A stretch of DNA of 64,000 bases, from the NCBI RefSeq assembly GCF_000495475.1, contig NZ_ASGZ01000021.1, positions 21,146 through 85,145 on the forward strand. Reading direction: 5' to 3'. Under the pieces are notes generated by a model. That model worked only from the letters and a program-made list of their open reading frames with translations, did no database searches and had not been told where the DNA came from. A program made the position numbers and the translations under genes. Of this stretch, positions 51,556 through 61,058 are shown in pieces (position 1 is the first letter of the stretch; each line of letters begins with the position of its first letter). The stretch comes from Candidatus Halobonum tyrrellensis G22. Lineage in GTDB: Archaea > Halobacteriota > Halobacteria > Halobacteriales > Haloferacaceae.

Positions 51556-53724
51556 TCAGTCCGCCTCGCCGTCGCGCAGGTGCTCGTCGAGGAACGGCAA
51601 CACCCGACCGAGCGCGTCGCGCCACGTCTCCGGCCGCTCGAACATGTGGTTCTCGCCGGGGTAGTACGCCGTCTCGAAGTCGAGGCCCCGGCCTACGAGG
51701 TCCTCGACGAGGAGGTCCATCTGCTCGAAGTCGACGTTGGGGTCGTCGGTGCCGTGGAGCGCGAACAGCGGCGTGTCCAGCCCCGCGGCCGACGAGTACG
51801 GCGACGCGCGCTCGTACGCCGCCGCGGTCCCCGGTTCGTCGGGGTAGCCGCCGAGTTGGGCGGCGAACCGCCGGGCGGCGCCCCAGCCGAACGAGGCGGC
51901 GTACTCGACCCACGCCGCCCAGTCCCAGATGCCCGCGAAGTTGACCGCCGCGTCGTACGCGTCCGTCCCCGTCGCCACCGCGTTCGCGAGGAAGCCGCCG
52001 TAGCTCAGCCCCCACAGTCCCACCCGGTCGCCCACCTCCGGCCGGTCGCGGAGGAACTCCGCGGCGCGCGCGCAGTCGTCCACCTCGTCGACGCCGAACG
52101 CGCCCGCGATGCCCTGCTCGAACGCGTGGCCGTAGCCGATGCCGCCGCGGTAGTTGAGTTCGCAGACGACGTACCCCCGCGCGAGCAGGGCGTGGTTGAA
52201 CAGGTGGAACCCCCCGTACGACCGCATGTGGTGGAAGCCGCGGCGCATCTGCCGGACGGGACCGCCGTGACACCACACCACCGCGGGCCGGTCGTCGCCC
52301 GCCGCCGCGTCAGGGGGCGCGTAGAGGTAGCCCCGAACCGTCTCGCCGCCCGTCCCGTCGAACGACACCGGCTCGGGGTCCGGAAAGTCCGCCAGCCGGC
52401 CGCGGTCCGGATAGGCGTCCGAGACGCGCGCGAACCCGTCTCCGGCGGCGTCGGTCGGGTCGTCGGTCCCCCCGCCCGCGCTCGCGTCCCCCTCCCCGCC
52501 GTCGCCCGCCTCGGGGTCGTAGACGCAGACGTCCGCGGGCGCTTTTCGGCCGGCGCGGAGACACGCGAGCCGACCGTCGGCGCCCCACTCGAGGCGGAGC
52601 ACGGTACCCGGCGCGTCCGCGACGTGCTCTACGGCGCCCGTGGCGTCGGCGACGTGGAGGCGGCGCTCGCCGGGGTCGGTCTCGTTGGTCGCGAACGCGA
52701 CCCGGTCGCCGTCGGGCGACCACGCCGGCGCGTCGAGCGCGTCGCCGCGCGCCTCGAACGCGCCCGCGGTGACCTGCACCACCCCGTCGCCGTCGTAGCC
52801 CGGCGCGTCGTCGGTCCGGTCGCCGTCCCCCTCGCCCGCGCTCGCGCCCCCGTCGCCGACCGCGGCGCGGCGGGCGGCCACGTCGACCACGTAGAGGTGG
52901 GCGTAGCCGTCGCGGTCCGAGAGGAGCGCGACCCGCCCCTCGCCGTTGCCGACCGGGTCGGGCTGGACCGACACCACGTCGGTCGTCTCCGAGAGCAGGG
53001 TGTCGCCCGGGTCGCCGGCGTCGCCCGCGGCGGCGCTCCCGTCCGCGTCGGCCGCGGTCACGTCGACCGCGCGGTAGCGGCGCGCCGAGGCGTCGGTCGC
53101 GTCGAGCGCGTACACCAGCGTCGCGTCGTCGGCCCAGTCGTACGCGGGGACGACCGACTCGGCGTCCGGCCGCCACGACCACGCCCGCTCGCCCGCCGCG
53201 AGGTCGTACGCGACGAGTTCGCCCGGCCGGCCGCCCGCCTCGGCGTCGCGGACGCTCGCGAGGTAGCGGCCGTCGGGCGAGACGGCGAGCGGCGCCGCGC
53301 CGAACGGCGTCGCGCGGACCCGGTCGAACAGTTCGCGGACCCCGCCCGACGCGAGGTCGTGACGCCACACCGACCCGCCGCGGACGTAACACAGCGTGTC
53401 GGCGTCGGCCCACGTCGGGTTGGCGTGGTCGGCCTCGCTGGCGGCGAGCGTCCGGCTCTCGTCGGCGCCCGCGTCGTGTATCAGGAGGTCGCCGTCGGCG
53501 ACCACCGCGGCCTCGTCGGGGTGTTCGGGCCGCCAGTCGAACCCCGCCGCGTCCGCCCGGTCGAGGACGGTCGGGTCGGGGTCGGGGGCCGCCGTCCCGT
53601 GGGCGAACCGGGTCTCGCCGTCGGCGGTCCGGAGGTAGCCCACCCGGGTCGCGTCGGCGTTCCACGCGGGCGCCGCGACCGTCCGCAGGTCGAGCGCGTC
53701 GTCGACCGTGAACTCCAGTGACAC
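51556..53724 (-). CDS. S9 family (prolyl oligopeptidase-type) peptidase
   Basis: GTG 53724 gives a 722-residue peptidase: an N-terminal beta-propeller with WD-like repeats ('AVSPDGRYLAS', 'AWSPDGDRVAF', and others, with Asp/Gly-rich loops) and a C-terminal alpha/beta hydrolase with the nucleophile GLSYGG, acid in HGTDDPNVD and His in ENHMF. It cleaves short peptides in the cytoplasm. The long acidic loops in the propeller are unusual only in length. Confidence 0.88.
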   Translation of the reverse strand: MSLEFTVDDALDLRTVAAPAWNADATRVGYLRTADGETRFAHGTAAPDPDPTVLDRADAAGFDWRPEHPDEAAVVADGDLLIHDAGADESRTLAASEADHANPTWADADTLCYVRGGSVWRHDLASGGVRELFDRVRATPFGAAPLAVSPDGRYLASVRDAEAGGRPGELVAYDLAAGERAWSWRPDAESVVPAYDWADDATLVYALDATDASARRYRAVDVTAADADGSAAAGDAGDPGDTLLSETTDVVSVQPDPVGNGEGRVALLSDRDGYAHLYVVDVAARRAAVGDGGASAGEGDGDRTDDAPGYDGDGVVQVTAGAFEARGDALDAPAWSPDGDRVAFATNETDPGERRLHVADATGAVEHVADAPGTVLRLEWGADGRLACLRAGRKAPADVCVYDPEAGDGGEGDASAGGGTDDPTDAAGDGFARVSDAYPDRGRLADFPDPEPVSFDGTGGETVRGYLYAPPDAAAGDDRPAVVWCHGGPVRQMRRGFHHMRSYGGFHLFNHALLARGYVVCELNYRGGIGYGHAFEQGIAGAFGVDEVDDCARAAEFLRDRPEVGDRVGLWGLSYGGFLANAVATGTDAYDAAVNFAGIWDWAAWVEYAASFGWGAARRFAAQLGGYPDEPGTAAAYERASPYSSAAGLDTPLFALHGTDDPNVDFEQMDLLVEDLVGRGLDFETAYYPGENHMFERPETWRDALGRVLPFLDEHLRDGEAD

Positions 53725-53798
53725 GGGTGTGGGTGGGCCAACCACGACAAAAGCCCCAGCGTCCGGGCCGGACCGGCCGGTTTCGACGCGGTTCGAGC

Positions 53799-54926
53799 TT
53801 AAAACTCCAGCCCGCGCGGCGCGGCGGCGGGGGCGAGCGGGGGCGCGGGCAGGCGCTCGGGGACGACGGGGTCGTTGTACGCCCCCGGCGCCACGTCGTT
53901 CGGCCCGTCGGGGTAGAACAGCGACGCGAGCAGGTGGAGCTGCGAGCGGCCGACGCCCAACTCGAACTGCCCGCCGCCGTACAGCGACACGCCGCGGTCG
54001 TCGGCCCACTCCAGCGTGTCGAACAGCGCCGCGACCGTCCCGAACCGCGAGGGTTTGACGTTGAGCCACCGCGGCTCGAACGGGAGCGACTCGACGCTCT
54101 CGACGCCCGTGACGGGGTAGTCCCACGACACGCGGTCGGCCTCGCCGTCGAACAGCGGGCGGGTCTCGTCGGTCAGCCCCGGGTCTTCGACCACGGCGTC
54201 CGGGAACGCCCGCAGCATCCGCTCGTAGAAGTCGGCGTCCGGCGCCTGGTCCACCTCCGTCCCCTCGTAGAGCCCCTTGAAATCGAGGATGCGAACCCGG
54301 TCGCCGGGGAGGGCGGCCACCACCTCGTCGGTCCAGTCGGCGGTCGGGTCAAGTTTGAACCCGATCCCCGGCACGCGCTCCGTGAGGGTCGTGACGCGGT
54401 CGGCCGTCGGCGGGTCGCCCAGCCGCGTCGACGCGACGAAGTTCACGGGGTCGCGCTCGCGGCCCACCGCGGCGCCCAGGTGGGTGTCGGCCTGCCGGAG
54501 CGCCAGGTCGAGCGCCGCGCTCTCGACCGCCCACCGGCGGTACGGCCGCGCGGTCTCCCGCTCGGGGTCGCGGGTGGGGAACAGGTCCACGCCGTCGAGG
54601 TGGGCGGAGAACCCGTCGAACGTCCACTCGCCTTCGAGGACGCCGGTGAAGTCGACGGCCGCGGGGCGGTCGGCGGGCGCGTCGCTCGCGGTGCCGGCGG
54701 CGGCTCCGTCGCTCGCGCCGCCCGCGTCGTCGACAGACTCGAACAGCGCGTCGTGGTCCTCGGCGTCGTACGTCACGTCCTCGCCGCGGCCGAGTTCGCC
54801 CCCGCCGCGCAGCCGGAACGTGGTGCTCACGCGCTCGAACCCGGATGAGGTGTCGCGCGCGCGGCGGCGGAGCGACACCGACTCCACCGTCAGCGGGAGG
54901 TCGGCGACGGCGTCGTAGTGGCTCAC
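53799..54926 (-). CDS. Enolase-superfamily enzyme, MenC-like
   Basis: This 375-residue protein has the enolase-fold order: N-terminal lid (about 1-130), then a barrel with FKLD (about 190), 'ILDFKGLYEGTEV' (about 213) and 'WLNVKPSRFG' (about 290), corresponding to Lys/Asp/Glu positions of o-succinylbenzoate synthase-type enzymes. Haloarchaea make menaquinone, but the usual MenC motifs are only partly clear, so a distant paralogue is possible. Confidence 0.65.
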   Translation of the reverse strand: MSHYDAVADLPLTVESVSLRRRARDTSSGFERVSTTFRLRGGGELGRGEDVTYDAEDHDALFESVDDAGGASDGAAAGTASDAPADRPAAVDFTGVLEGEWTFDGFSAHLDGVDLFPTRDPERETARPYRRWAVESAALDLALRQADTHLGAAVGRERDPVNFVASTRLGDPPTADRVTTLTERVPGIGFKLDPTADWTDEVVAALPGDRVRILDFKGLYEGTEVDQAPDADFYERMLRAFPDAVVEDPGLTDETRPLFDGEADRVSWDYPVTGVESVESLPFEPRWLNVKPSRFGTVAALFDTLEWADDRGVSLYGGGQFELGVGRSQLHLLASLFYPDGPNDVAPGAYNDPVVPERLPAPPLAPAAAPRGLEF

Positions 54927-55020
54927 GGGCGACCGAGGGCCGCCCGCGGCTTAGGGTTGGCTCTCCCGGGCGTCGCGCTCCGGAGGTCCGCGGCTCGGCG
55001 CTCCGCTCGCCCCCGCCGGC

Positions 55021-55794
55021 TCACCGGCCGCGGCGGTCGCGGTCGGCTTCGAGTTTCCCCACCCGGGTTGCGAGCGCGAGGAACGTCGCGGCGACGGTGA
55101 GCACCACCGCGCCCGCGGCGGCGGGGTAGTGGAGGCCCGACGGGTGGGTGAACCCGCCGAGGCCGGCGTCGTACAACTGCCCGGGGACCAGCGTGTGGTG
55201 GGGGGTCCCGATTACCGGGACGAAGTAGTCCACCAGGTCGTTCAGCCCGTACCAGACGACGGCGACGAACACCGCCCGGACGGGGAACTCGGAGAAGCGG
55301 TGGAGCAGGAACGCCTCGACCGCCATCAGGAGGTGCGAGCCGAACAGGAACGCGTACATCGGGAGCGGGGTCTCTGCGAGGAAGCCCTCCGAGAAGACGG
55401 TCAGCACGTACGGCGTCCACAGCCCGAGTTTGAGACAGCCGAAGAACGCGACGGCGTTGACGTACTCGTTGGGACGACCGAGCCACCACAGCCCGAGCGC
55501 GAGACCGATGAACATCGTCGCGACGGGGCTGTCGGGGACGAGCGGCCACACGGCGAGCGGCTCCCCCGCCAACTGCCCGGTGATCAGCGGCGTCGACAGC
55601 GGGTACGGTTGGAAGCCGTAGTACCAGAAGCCGAACGCGGTGCCGACCAGGTTGACCAACGCGATGAGCGCCGCGAGGTGGAGCCCGAAGTTCTCCAGCC
55701 ACCGCGGCAGCGGCGCGACGTACCACGGCAGGTCGTCGGCGGGGGGGAGGCCGTCGCCGTCGAACAGCGAGCCGAGGGGCGAACGGGTGGCCAT
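55021..55794 (-). CDS. DUF1405 membrane protein, copy 1
   Basis: This 257-residue protein has about six to seven helices and DUF1405 features: 'WYYGFQPYPLS' after helix 1, NDLVDYFVP near residue 193 and HTLVPGQL. Its function is unknown. It is divergent from a related gene at 55964, with 169 bases between starts. Confidence 0.82.
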   Translation of the reverse strand: MATRSPLGSLFDGDGLPPADDLPWYVAPLPRWLENFGLHLAALIALVNLVGTAFGFWYYGFQPYPLSTPLITGQLAGEPLAVWPLVPDSPVATMFIGLALGLWWLGRPNEYVNAVAFFGCLKLGLWTPYVLTVFSEGFLAETPLPMYAFLFGSHLLMAVEAFLLHRFSEFPVRAVFVAVVWYGLNDLVDYFVPVIGTPHHTLVPGQLYDAGLGGFTHPSGLHYPAAAGAVVLTVAATFLALATRVGKLEADRDRRGR

Positions 55795-55963
55795 CGTAGG
55801 GTGTCAGCGTCGGCCGGCCGGGGTATAGCGGTGGCGGTCCCGGCGGTCGGCCGGCGCCCCCGGACGGTCGGACCCGCCGTCGGGACCGGACGCCGCGACG
55901 CCGCGCCGCCGCCGACCGGGCGGGGACCGGGAGGGATATGCCGCGCCCGGGCGAACGCCGGGC

Positions 55964-56671
55964 GTGGACCCCGACGACCTGCTCGCACGCGAGGTGGCGA
56001 CGTTCTACCTGACGACGCCGTGGACGCTGGGGCTGCTGCTGGTAGCGAACGCGCTCGCGTTCCTCGTCGGCGTCCGCTACTACGTCGAGACGATGCCGCC
56101 GGTGGCGACGTTCGCGTGGCCGATCTACGCCGACTCGCCGACCGCCATCGCGTTCGGGACGCTCGTGCTCGCGGCGCTCGTCCCCTTCGCGGGGCGGTAC
56201 TCGCTGTCGGCGGTGCCGCGGACGCGGCTGGTGGGCGTCCTCTCGACGCTCGCGGTCGTGTGGCTCGTCAAGATGGGGCTGTGGACGTTCGTCGCGCTCA
56301 ACGTCCCGCTGGTCCGGCCGGACCTCCCGGTCGACCTGTACGTCGGCTTCGACGCCGACTCGCTGTGGGCGTACTGGGGCATCCTGTTCACCCACGCCGC
56401 GTTTCTCGGGGAGGCGCTCCTGCTCGCGCACGTCGGCCGGACGAGCCGGGGGACGCTCGCGGCCGTCGGCCTGTTCGCCGTCGCGAACGACCTGTTCGAC
56501 TACGGCTTCGTCGTCGGTCTCCCGTTCGCCCACTACCCGCCGGTCCGGTACGACCCCGGCGCCCTGCTGGCGGCCGGCAGCGTCGCGGCCACCGTCGTCG
56601 CTCTCGCCGTCGCCGCGGCGCTCCTCCCGGGTGGAGCCGCGGGCGACGCGGGCGAGGCGACCGACGCCTGA
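55964..56671 (+). CDS. DUF1405 membrane protein, copy 2
   Basis: This 235-residue membrane protein shares the order of helices and motifs with copy 1: 'GVRYYVETMPPV' for the first loop, 'WAYWGILFTHAAFLGEA' and NDLFDYGFV for the NDL motif. GTG 55964 starts it. The two divergent copies probably arose by duplication and share a control region, so they may work as a pair. Confidence 0.78.
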   Translation: MDPDDLLAREVATFYLTTPWTLGLLLVANALAFLVGVRYYVETMPPVATFAWPIYADSPTAIAFGTLVLAALVPFAGRYSLSAVPRTRLVGVLSTLAVVWLVKMGLWTFVALNVPLVRPDLPVDLYVGFDADSLWAYWGILFTHAAFLGEALLLAHVGRTSRGTLAAVGLFAVANDLFDYGFVVGLPFAHYPPVRYDPGALLAAGSVAATVVALAVAAALLPGGAAGDAGEATDA

Positions 56672-56749
56672 GCGTTCGAGCCGACCCGGCCGGCGTCGAG
56701 ACCGACGCGTGCGAACACCTTTTACGGATTCGGAGCTTACCTCACGTGT

Positions 56750-57493
56750 ATGGACTCCGCGGTACTGCTTGATCTCCTCGGCAACGAGAACCGCCGGCGC
56801 ATCCTCCGGCTGCTCTCGCACAAGCCCTGTTACGTCACGGAGATCAGCGAGTACCTCGGCGTGTCGCCGAAGGCGGTGATCGACCACCTCCGGAAGCTGG
56901 AGGAGGCGGGACTGATCGAGAGCCACACCGACGAGCGCCGCCGGAAGTACTTCCACATCACCCGGGACGTGCGGCTGGAGGTGAACGTCTCCAGACACGG
57001 CTTCGGCGCCAAGAGCGCCTACCCCGCGAACCCGAGTCTCGACATCAGCGGCCGGTGTCCGCACATGCGGATCGACTTCGACGTCGACCTGCCCGACCGG
57101 GAGGGGGCGGGCGGCGACGGCGAGGCAGGTGGCGACGGCGAGGTGGACGGCGACGGCGAGGTGGACGGCGACGCGCGCGACGGGGTCGACGACCTCGCGC
57201 GGGAGTTCGACCGACTCCAACAGTTGGAGAACGAACTCTCGCTGGCCCAGCGGTGGCTCCACGGGCGGATGACCGACGTGCTCGACCGGCTGAACGACCG
57301 GCTCGGCGTCGACGCCGACTCGCGCTTCTTCGCGGAGTTGCTCGCCGCCGTCGCGGTCACCGACGGCAGCGTCGAGGCGGTCGCCCGCGAGGTGGGTGCG
57401 GACCCCGAGACCGTCGAGGAGGGTCTCAGACGCCTCTCGGAGGGCGGGCTGTTGTCGAACCACGACGGCGGCGACGAGTGGCAGATGGCGTGA
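56750..57493 (+). CDS. ArsR-type winged-helix regulator with second HTH
   Basis: This 247-residue regulator has an N-terminal winged helix (about 8-75, 'ENRRRILRLLSHKPCYVTEISEYLGVSPKAVIDHL'), an acidic Gly/Asp linker built from repeats of GDGEVD (about 120-150), and a C-terminal helical domain with a second possible helix-turn-helix. Two Cys and His residues near 'GRCPHMRI' may bind metal. The target is unknown. It lies after the DUF1405 gene and has its own ATG promoter region. Confidence 0.82.
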   Translation: MDSAVLLDLLGNENRRRILRLLSHKPCYVTEISEYLGVSPKAVIDHLRKLEEAGLIESHTDERRRKYFHITRDVRLEVNVSRHGFGAKSAYPANPSLDISGRCPHMRIDFDVDLPDREGAGGDGEAGGDGEVDGDGEVDGDARDGVDDLAREFDRLQQLENELSLAQRWLHGRMTDVLDRLNDRLGVDADSRFFAELLAAVAVTDGSVEAVAREVGADPETVEEGLRRLSEGGLLSNHDGGDEWQMA

Positions 57494-57569
57494 ACGGTCC
57501 GGGTCGGCGCCGACCCGTTCGGGTTCGGGCGCGAGTGGGGGCGACTCCGGTCGCCCCGGGCGCCGCCCG

Positions 57570-58334
57570 CTACCGACTGAGGTAGCCGCCCTCGACGCCG
57601 AGCGCCTCGCCCGTCACGAACGAGGCGTCGTCCTCGCAGAGCCAGAGTACGGCCGCGGCCACCTCCGCGGGCGTGCCGAGGCGGTTCATCGCGTGGCGCG
57701 CCTCGACCGCCTCGCGCACCTCCGACCCCTCCTCCATCCCGCCCTCCGCGAGCAGCGGGGTGTCGATGAACCCCGGACAGACCGCGTTGACGCGCACGCC
57801 GGTCTCGCCGTTCTCCAGCGCCGCCGTCTTCGTCAGCCCGAGGACGCCGTGTTTCGCCGCGGCGTACCCCGAGGAGTTCTCGAAGCCGACCTTCCCGAGC
57901 ACCGAGGAGTTGTTGACGACGACGCCGCCGTCGTCGCTCTCGCGCATCGCCGCGATCTCGGCGCGCATACACCTGAACACGCCGACGAGGTTCACGTCGA
58001 TCACCGTCTCCCACTCCCCGGGGTCGTACTCGTCGACCGGGGCGCTCGCGCCGCCGATACCCGCGTTGTTGAACGCGTAGTCGAGGCGGCCGTACTCGTC
58101 GACGGCGGCGTCGACCATCGCTCCGACCTCGTCGGCGTCGGTGACGTCCGCCTCGACGAACGTCGCGTCGCCGCCCGCCGCCTCCACCTCCTCGACCGTC
58201 CCCTCGCCGCCCTCGACGTCGACGTCCGCGACCACCACGCTCGCACCGCGGTCGGCGAACTCGACCGCCGTCGTCCGTCCGATACCCGACCCGCCGCCGG
58301 TCACGACTGCGACCCTCTCGTCGAACGAAGCCAT
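57570..58334 (-). CDS. Short-chain dehydrogenase/reductase
   Basis: This 254-residue enzyme shows the SDR signatures: cofactor loop GGGSGIGRT (about 13-21), NNAGIGG (about 88-94), the catalytic Ser in 'NNSSVLG', Tyr-x3-Lys in SSGYAAAKHG and PGFIDTPLL. Cofactor preference appears to be NAD(H) because of Asp at the end of the second strand ('VVADVDV'). Substrate unknown. Confidence 0.9.
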   Translation of the reverse strand: MASFDERVAVVTGGGSGIGRTTAVEFADRGASVVVADVDVEGGEGTVEEVEAAGGDATFVEADVTDADEVGAMVDAAVDEYGRLDYAFNNAGIGGASAPVDEYDPGEWETVIDVNLVGVFRCMRAEIAAMRESDDGGVVVNNSSVLGKVGFENSSGYAAAKHGVLGLTKTAALENGETGVRVNAVCPGFIDTPLLAEGGMEEGSEVREAVEARHAMNRLGTPAEVAAAVLWLCEDDASFVTGEALGVEGGYLSR

Positions 58335-58454
58335 ACCCGACCCACACCCAGTGGGAGCAAAAACCCACGGGTCGTACCGGGGTTCCACCCCGCCCGCCCC
58401 GGAGCGCGAGTTCCGACCCGCAAGGCAGTAGCCGCCCGCGCCCGTACCACCGCC

Positions 58455-59087
58455 GTGATCCGCCGCTGTGAGGAGCACGGCTACGTCGACGGCGACGCCT
58501 GTCCGGTCTGTGACGACGCCGGCCGGCCCGTCGTGAGCGACGACCGCCGGACCCGCCTGTCGAAGTTCGTCAGCGGCGCGCTCCGGCACTTCCCGGACGA
58601 CGCCGGACTCTCCCTCGACGACCGGGGGTGGACGGCGTACGACGCGCTCGCGGACGCGGTGGCGGCGCGGTACGACTGGGCGACCCGCGAGCGTCTCGAC
58701 GCGGTGGTCGCGACCGACCCGAAGGGCCGGTTCGAGCGGCGCGGCGACCGGGTGCGCGCCGCCTACGGTCACTCGGTCGACGTCGACCTCGAACCCGAGT
58801 CGGGCGACGCGAGCGAGCTACCGGCGACGCTGTACCACGGCACCGCGCCGCGGAACCTCGACGCGATCCGCGAGGAGGGACTCCGGCCGATGGGGCGTCA
58901 GCGCGTCCACCTCTCGGCGACGCGCGCAACCGCCCGCGAGGTGGGGCGTCGCCACGCCGCCGACCCCGCGGTGCTCGTCGTCGACGCGGCGGCGTTGCTG
59001 GCGGACGGGTTCGCGGTCGACCGCCGCGGCGAGGCGACGTACACGGTCGGGCGCGTCCCGCCCGCGTACGTCGAGTTCGACGCGTGA
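58455..59087 (+). CDS. kptA: RNA 2'-phosphotransferase
   Basis: This 210-residue enzyme removes 2'-phosphate from RNA using NAD+. The family landmarks are 'LSKFVSGALRHFP' (Arg region), 'LYHGTAPRNLDAIREEGL' with the catalytic His, and 'RQRVHLSATRATAREVG'. The N-terminal 20 residues hold C-x3-H and CPVC, a small zinc-binding extension usual for archaeal members. The GTG at 58455 is the first start before the Cys pair. Confidence 0.88.
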   Translation: MIRRCEEHGYVDGDACPVCDDAGRPVVSDDRRTRLSKFVSGALRHFPDDAGLSLDDRGWTAYDALADAVAARYDWATRERLDAVVATDPKGRFERRGDRVRAAYGHSVDVDLEPESGDASELPATLYHGTAPRNLDAIREEGLRPMGRQRVHLSATRATAREVGRRHAADPAVLVVDAAALLADGFAVDRRGEATYTVGRVPPAYVEFDA

Positions 59088-59111
59088 CCGCCCCCGGCTC
59101 GGGACCGGGAG

Positions 59112-59657
59112 TCAGACGTCGCGCGTGAGTCCGTCGCGGAGGTCGCGGCCGAAGTAGTAGCCGAGCAGCGACACCACCGCCCCGGCGGTCAGCCCGGCGC
59201 CGGCGACGGCGGCGCCCGCGGTGGCGACCCCGTACTCCGCGAGGAAGTTCGCGCCGAGGAAGAAGTTCAGCCCGCCGAGCGTGCTGGCGACGAACAGCAG
59301 ACAGGACGCCGCCCCGCCGGCGACGGCCGTCTCGACGTACCGCCGGCGCGAGCGCACCGCGCCGAGGAGGAACGTGGCCGCGAACAACCCGACGTACTGG
59401 ACGAGACCGCCGAGGAGCGGGACCGACGCGCCGGCGAGGAGACCGGCGCCGGCGACGAGGAACGAGGCGATCAACCCCTTCGCCGACACCGGCGACCGGC
59501 CGAGGCGGGCGCGCGACCGCCCGCCCTCGGCGTCGTCGGCAGTCGTCTCGTCGCTCCCGCTCCGCGCCGACTCCGCGCCGGAGTCCGCCCCCGACTCCGA
59601 CCCGTCGCCCACCTCCCGGTCGGCCAACTCCTGGAGTTCCTCGAGACTCTTGGACAT
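59112..59657 (-). CDS. Membrane protein with acidic N-terminus
   Basis: Starting at ATG 59657 gives 181 residues: an N-terminal Glu/Asp/Ser-rich soluble segment (about 1-50) and four hydrophobic helices (about 58-75, 80-98, 110-127, 140-165). No family is clear to me. It is convergent with kptA. Confidence 0.7.
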   Translation of the reverse strand: MSKSLEELQELADREVGDGSESGADSGAESARSGSDETTADDAEGGRSRARLGRSPVSAKGLIASFLVAGAGLLAGASVPLLGGLVQYVGLFAATFLLGAVRSRRRYVETAVAGGAASCLLFVASTLGGLNFFLGANFLAEYGVATAGAAVAGAGLTAGAVVSLLGYYFGRDLRDGLTRDV

Positions 59658-59839
59658 GCGTGTCGGTCGGCGCGGGCGAACTATGGCTCTTTCCCCGCCG
59701 CTCGCTCCCCGCGCTCCGCTCGCCGCTCGGCTCCGCTCGCCGCTCGGCTCCACGCGCCGGTTCGCGTCACGCTCGCGGTCCACCGGCCGCGGCCGTCGAT
59801 AGCCGGTCTTATGCCGCCGACCGCCGTGACGTACCTCCG

Positions 59840-60946
59840 ATGGAGTACGTCCAGGAGCGAGTTACGACGCTCCACGACCTCGGGGGGGCGGACCCGACGG
59901 CGCCGACGGGTCGCGCGGCGGTCGTCGTCCCGCTGACGGAGCGGGAACACGCGGGTCTCGCCGCCGAGCGGGTCTTCTCGGAACTGGAGGCGGTCGACCC
60001 CGCGCGGGTTGTCGTCCCGCTGCGCGCGTCGGCCGACCGCGTGACCGCGGTCCGGGAGTGGCTCGCGGGGTTCGACCTGCGGCTCGACACGCTGTGGTGT
60101 GACGGTCCCCGGCTCGCGGACCTGCTCGGTTCGGCGGGGCTGAACGGCGCGCGGGGGAAGGGACGGGACGTGTGGCTCGCACTCGGGCGCGCACTCGCGG
60201 ACGACGACGCGGAGTTCGTCGCGGTCCACGACGCCGACACCGCGTCGTACTCCCGCAGCTACGTCCGGCGGCTGCTGTTCCCGCTGACCCGCGAGTTCGC
60301 GTTCTCGAAGGGGTACTACGCGCGCGTCGAGACCGACCGGCTGTACGGCCGACTGTTTCGACTCCTGTACGCGCCGCTGGTCCGCGCGCTCGCTGACGCG
60401 CACGCCGAGCCGTTCCTCCGCTATCTGGAGTCGTTCCGCTACGCGCTCGCGGGCGAGTTCGCGGCGACCCGCGAGGTGGTCGAGTCGCTCCGCGTCCCGC
60501 GGACGTGGGGGTTGGAGGTCGGCACGCTCGCCGACGCGTACGACGCGGTCGGCGCCGACGCGTGCGCGCAGGTCGACCTCGGCAACTACGAGCACGACCA
60601 CCGCGCGGTGTCGGGTCCGACCGGGCTCTCGGAGATGAGCGAGTCGGTCGCGGACACGCTGGCGCGCGCCGTCGAGGCGCACGGGGTCGCCCCCGACTAC
60701 GACACGCTCGCCGACCGCTACCGCGAGGCGGGGGACGCGCTCGTCCGGTCGTACGCCGCCGACGCGGCGTTCAACGACCTCTCGTACGACCGCGCGGACG
60801 AGCGCCGGCAGGTCGAGACGTACGCCGACGCGGTCGGGCCGCCGGGCGACGACGACCGCCTCCCGGCGTGGACCGACGCGCCCGTCTCGCCCGACGAGGT
60901 GGTCGCCGCCGCCGGGGCGGACGCCGACGAGGCGGCCGGTCGGTAG
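59840..60946 (+). CDS. GpgS-like glycosyltransferase
   Basis: This 368-residue GT-A type glycosyltransferase has 'GKGRDVWLALGRAL', the metal-binding HDADTASYSR (about 131-140), 'FSKGYYARVETDRLYGRLFRL' and 'WGLEVGTLADAY', features of the GT81/glucosyl-3-phosphoglycerate synthase group. Haloarchaea generally have a homologue whose product is not settled; compatible-solute or glycan synthesis are both possible. The upstream frame of basic composition is not coding. Confidence 0.78.
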   Translation: MEYVQERVTTLHDLGGADPTAPTGRAAVVVPLTEREHAGLAAERVFSELEAVDPARVVVPLRASADRVTAVREWLAGFDLRLDTLWCDGPRLADLLGSAGLNGARGKGRDVWLALGRALADDDAEFVAVHDADTASYSRSYVRRLLFPLTREFAFSKGYYARVETDRLYGRLFRLLYAPLVRALADAHAEPFLRYLESFRYALAGEFAATREVVESLRVPRTWGLEVGTLADAYDAVGADACAQVDLGNYEHDHRAVSGPTGLSEMSESVADTLARAVEAHGVAPDYDTLADRYREAGDALVRSYAADAAFNDLSYDRADERRQVETYADAVGPPGDDDRLPAWTDAPVSPDEVVAAAGADADEAAGR

Positions 60947-61058
60947 CGCGCGCTCGCACGCTCGCGCCACCCCGGAGCCCGGAGGCTGGCGGGCGCCGTC
61001 GTCGTCGCCCGGCCGCCCGGACTGCAACGTTGAAGAGCGTCGCCCCTCCACGGTCCGT

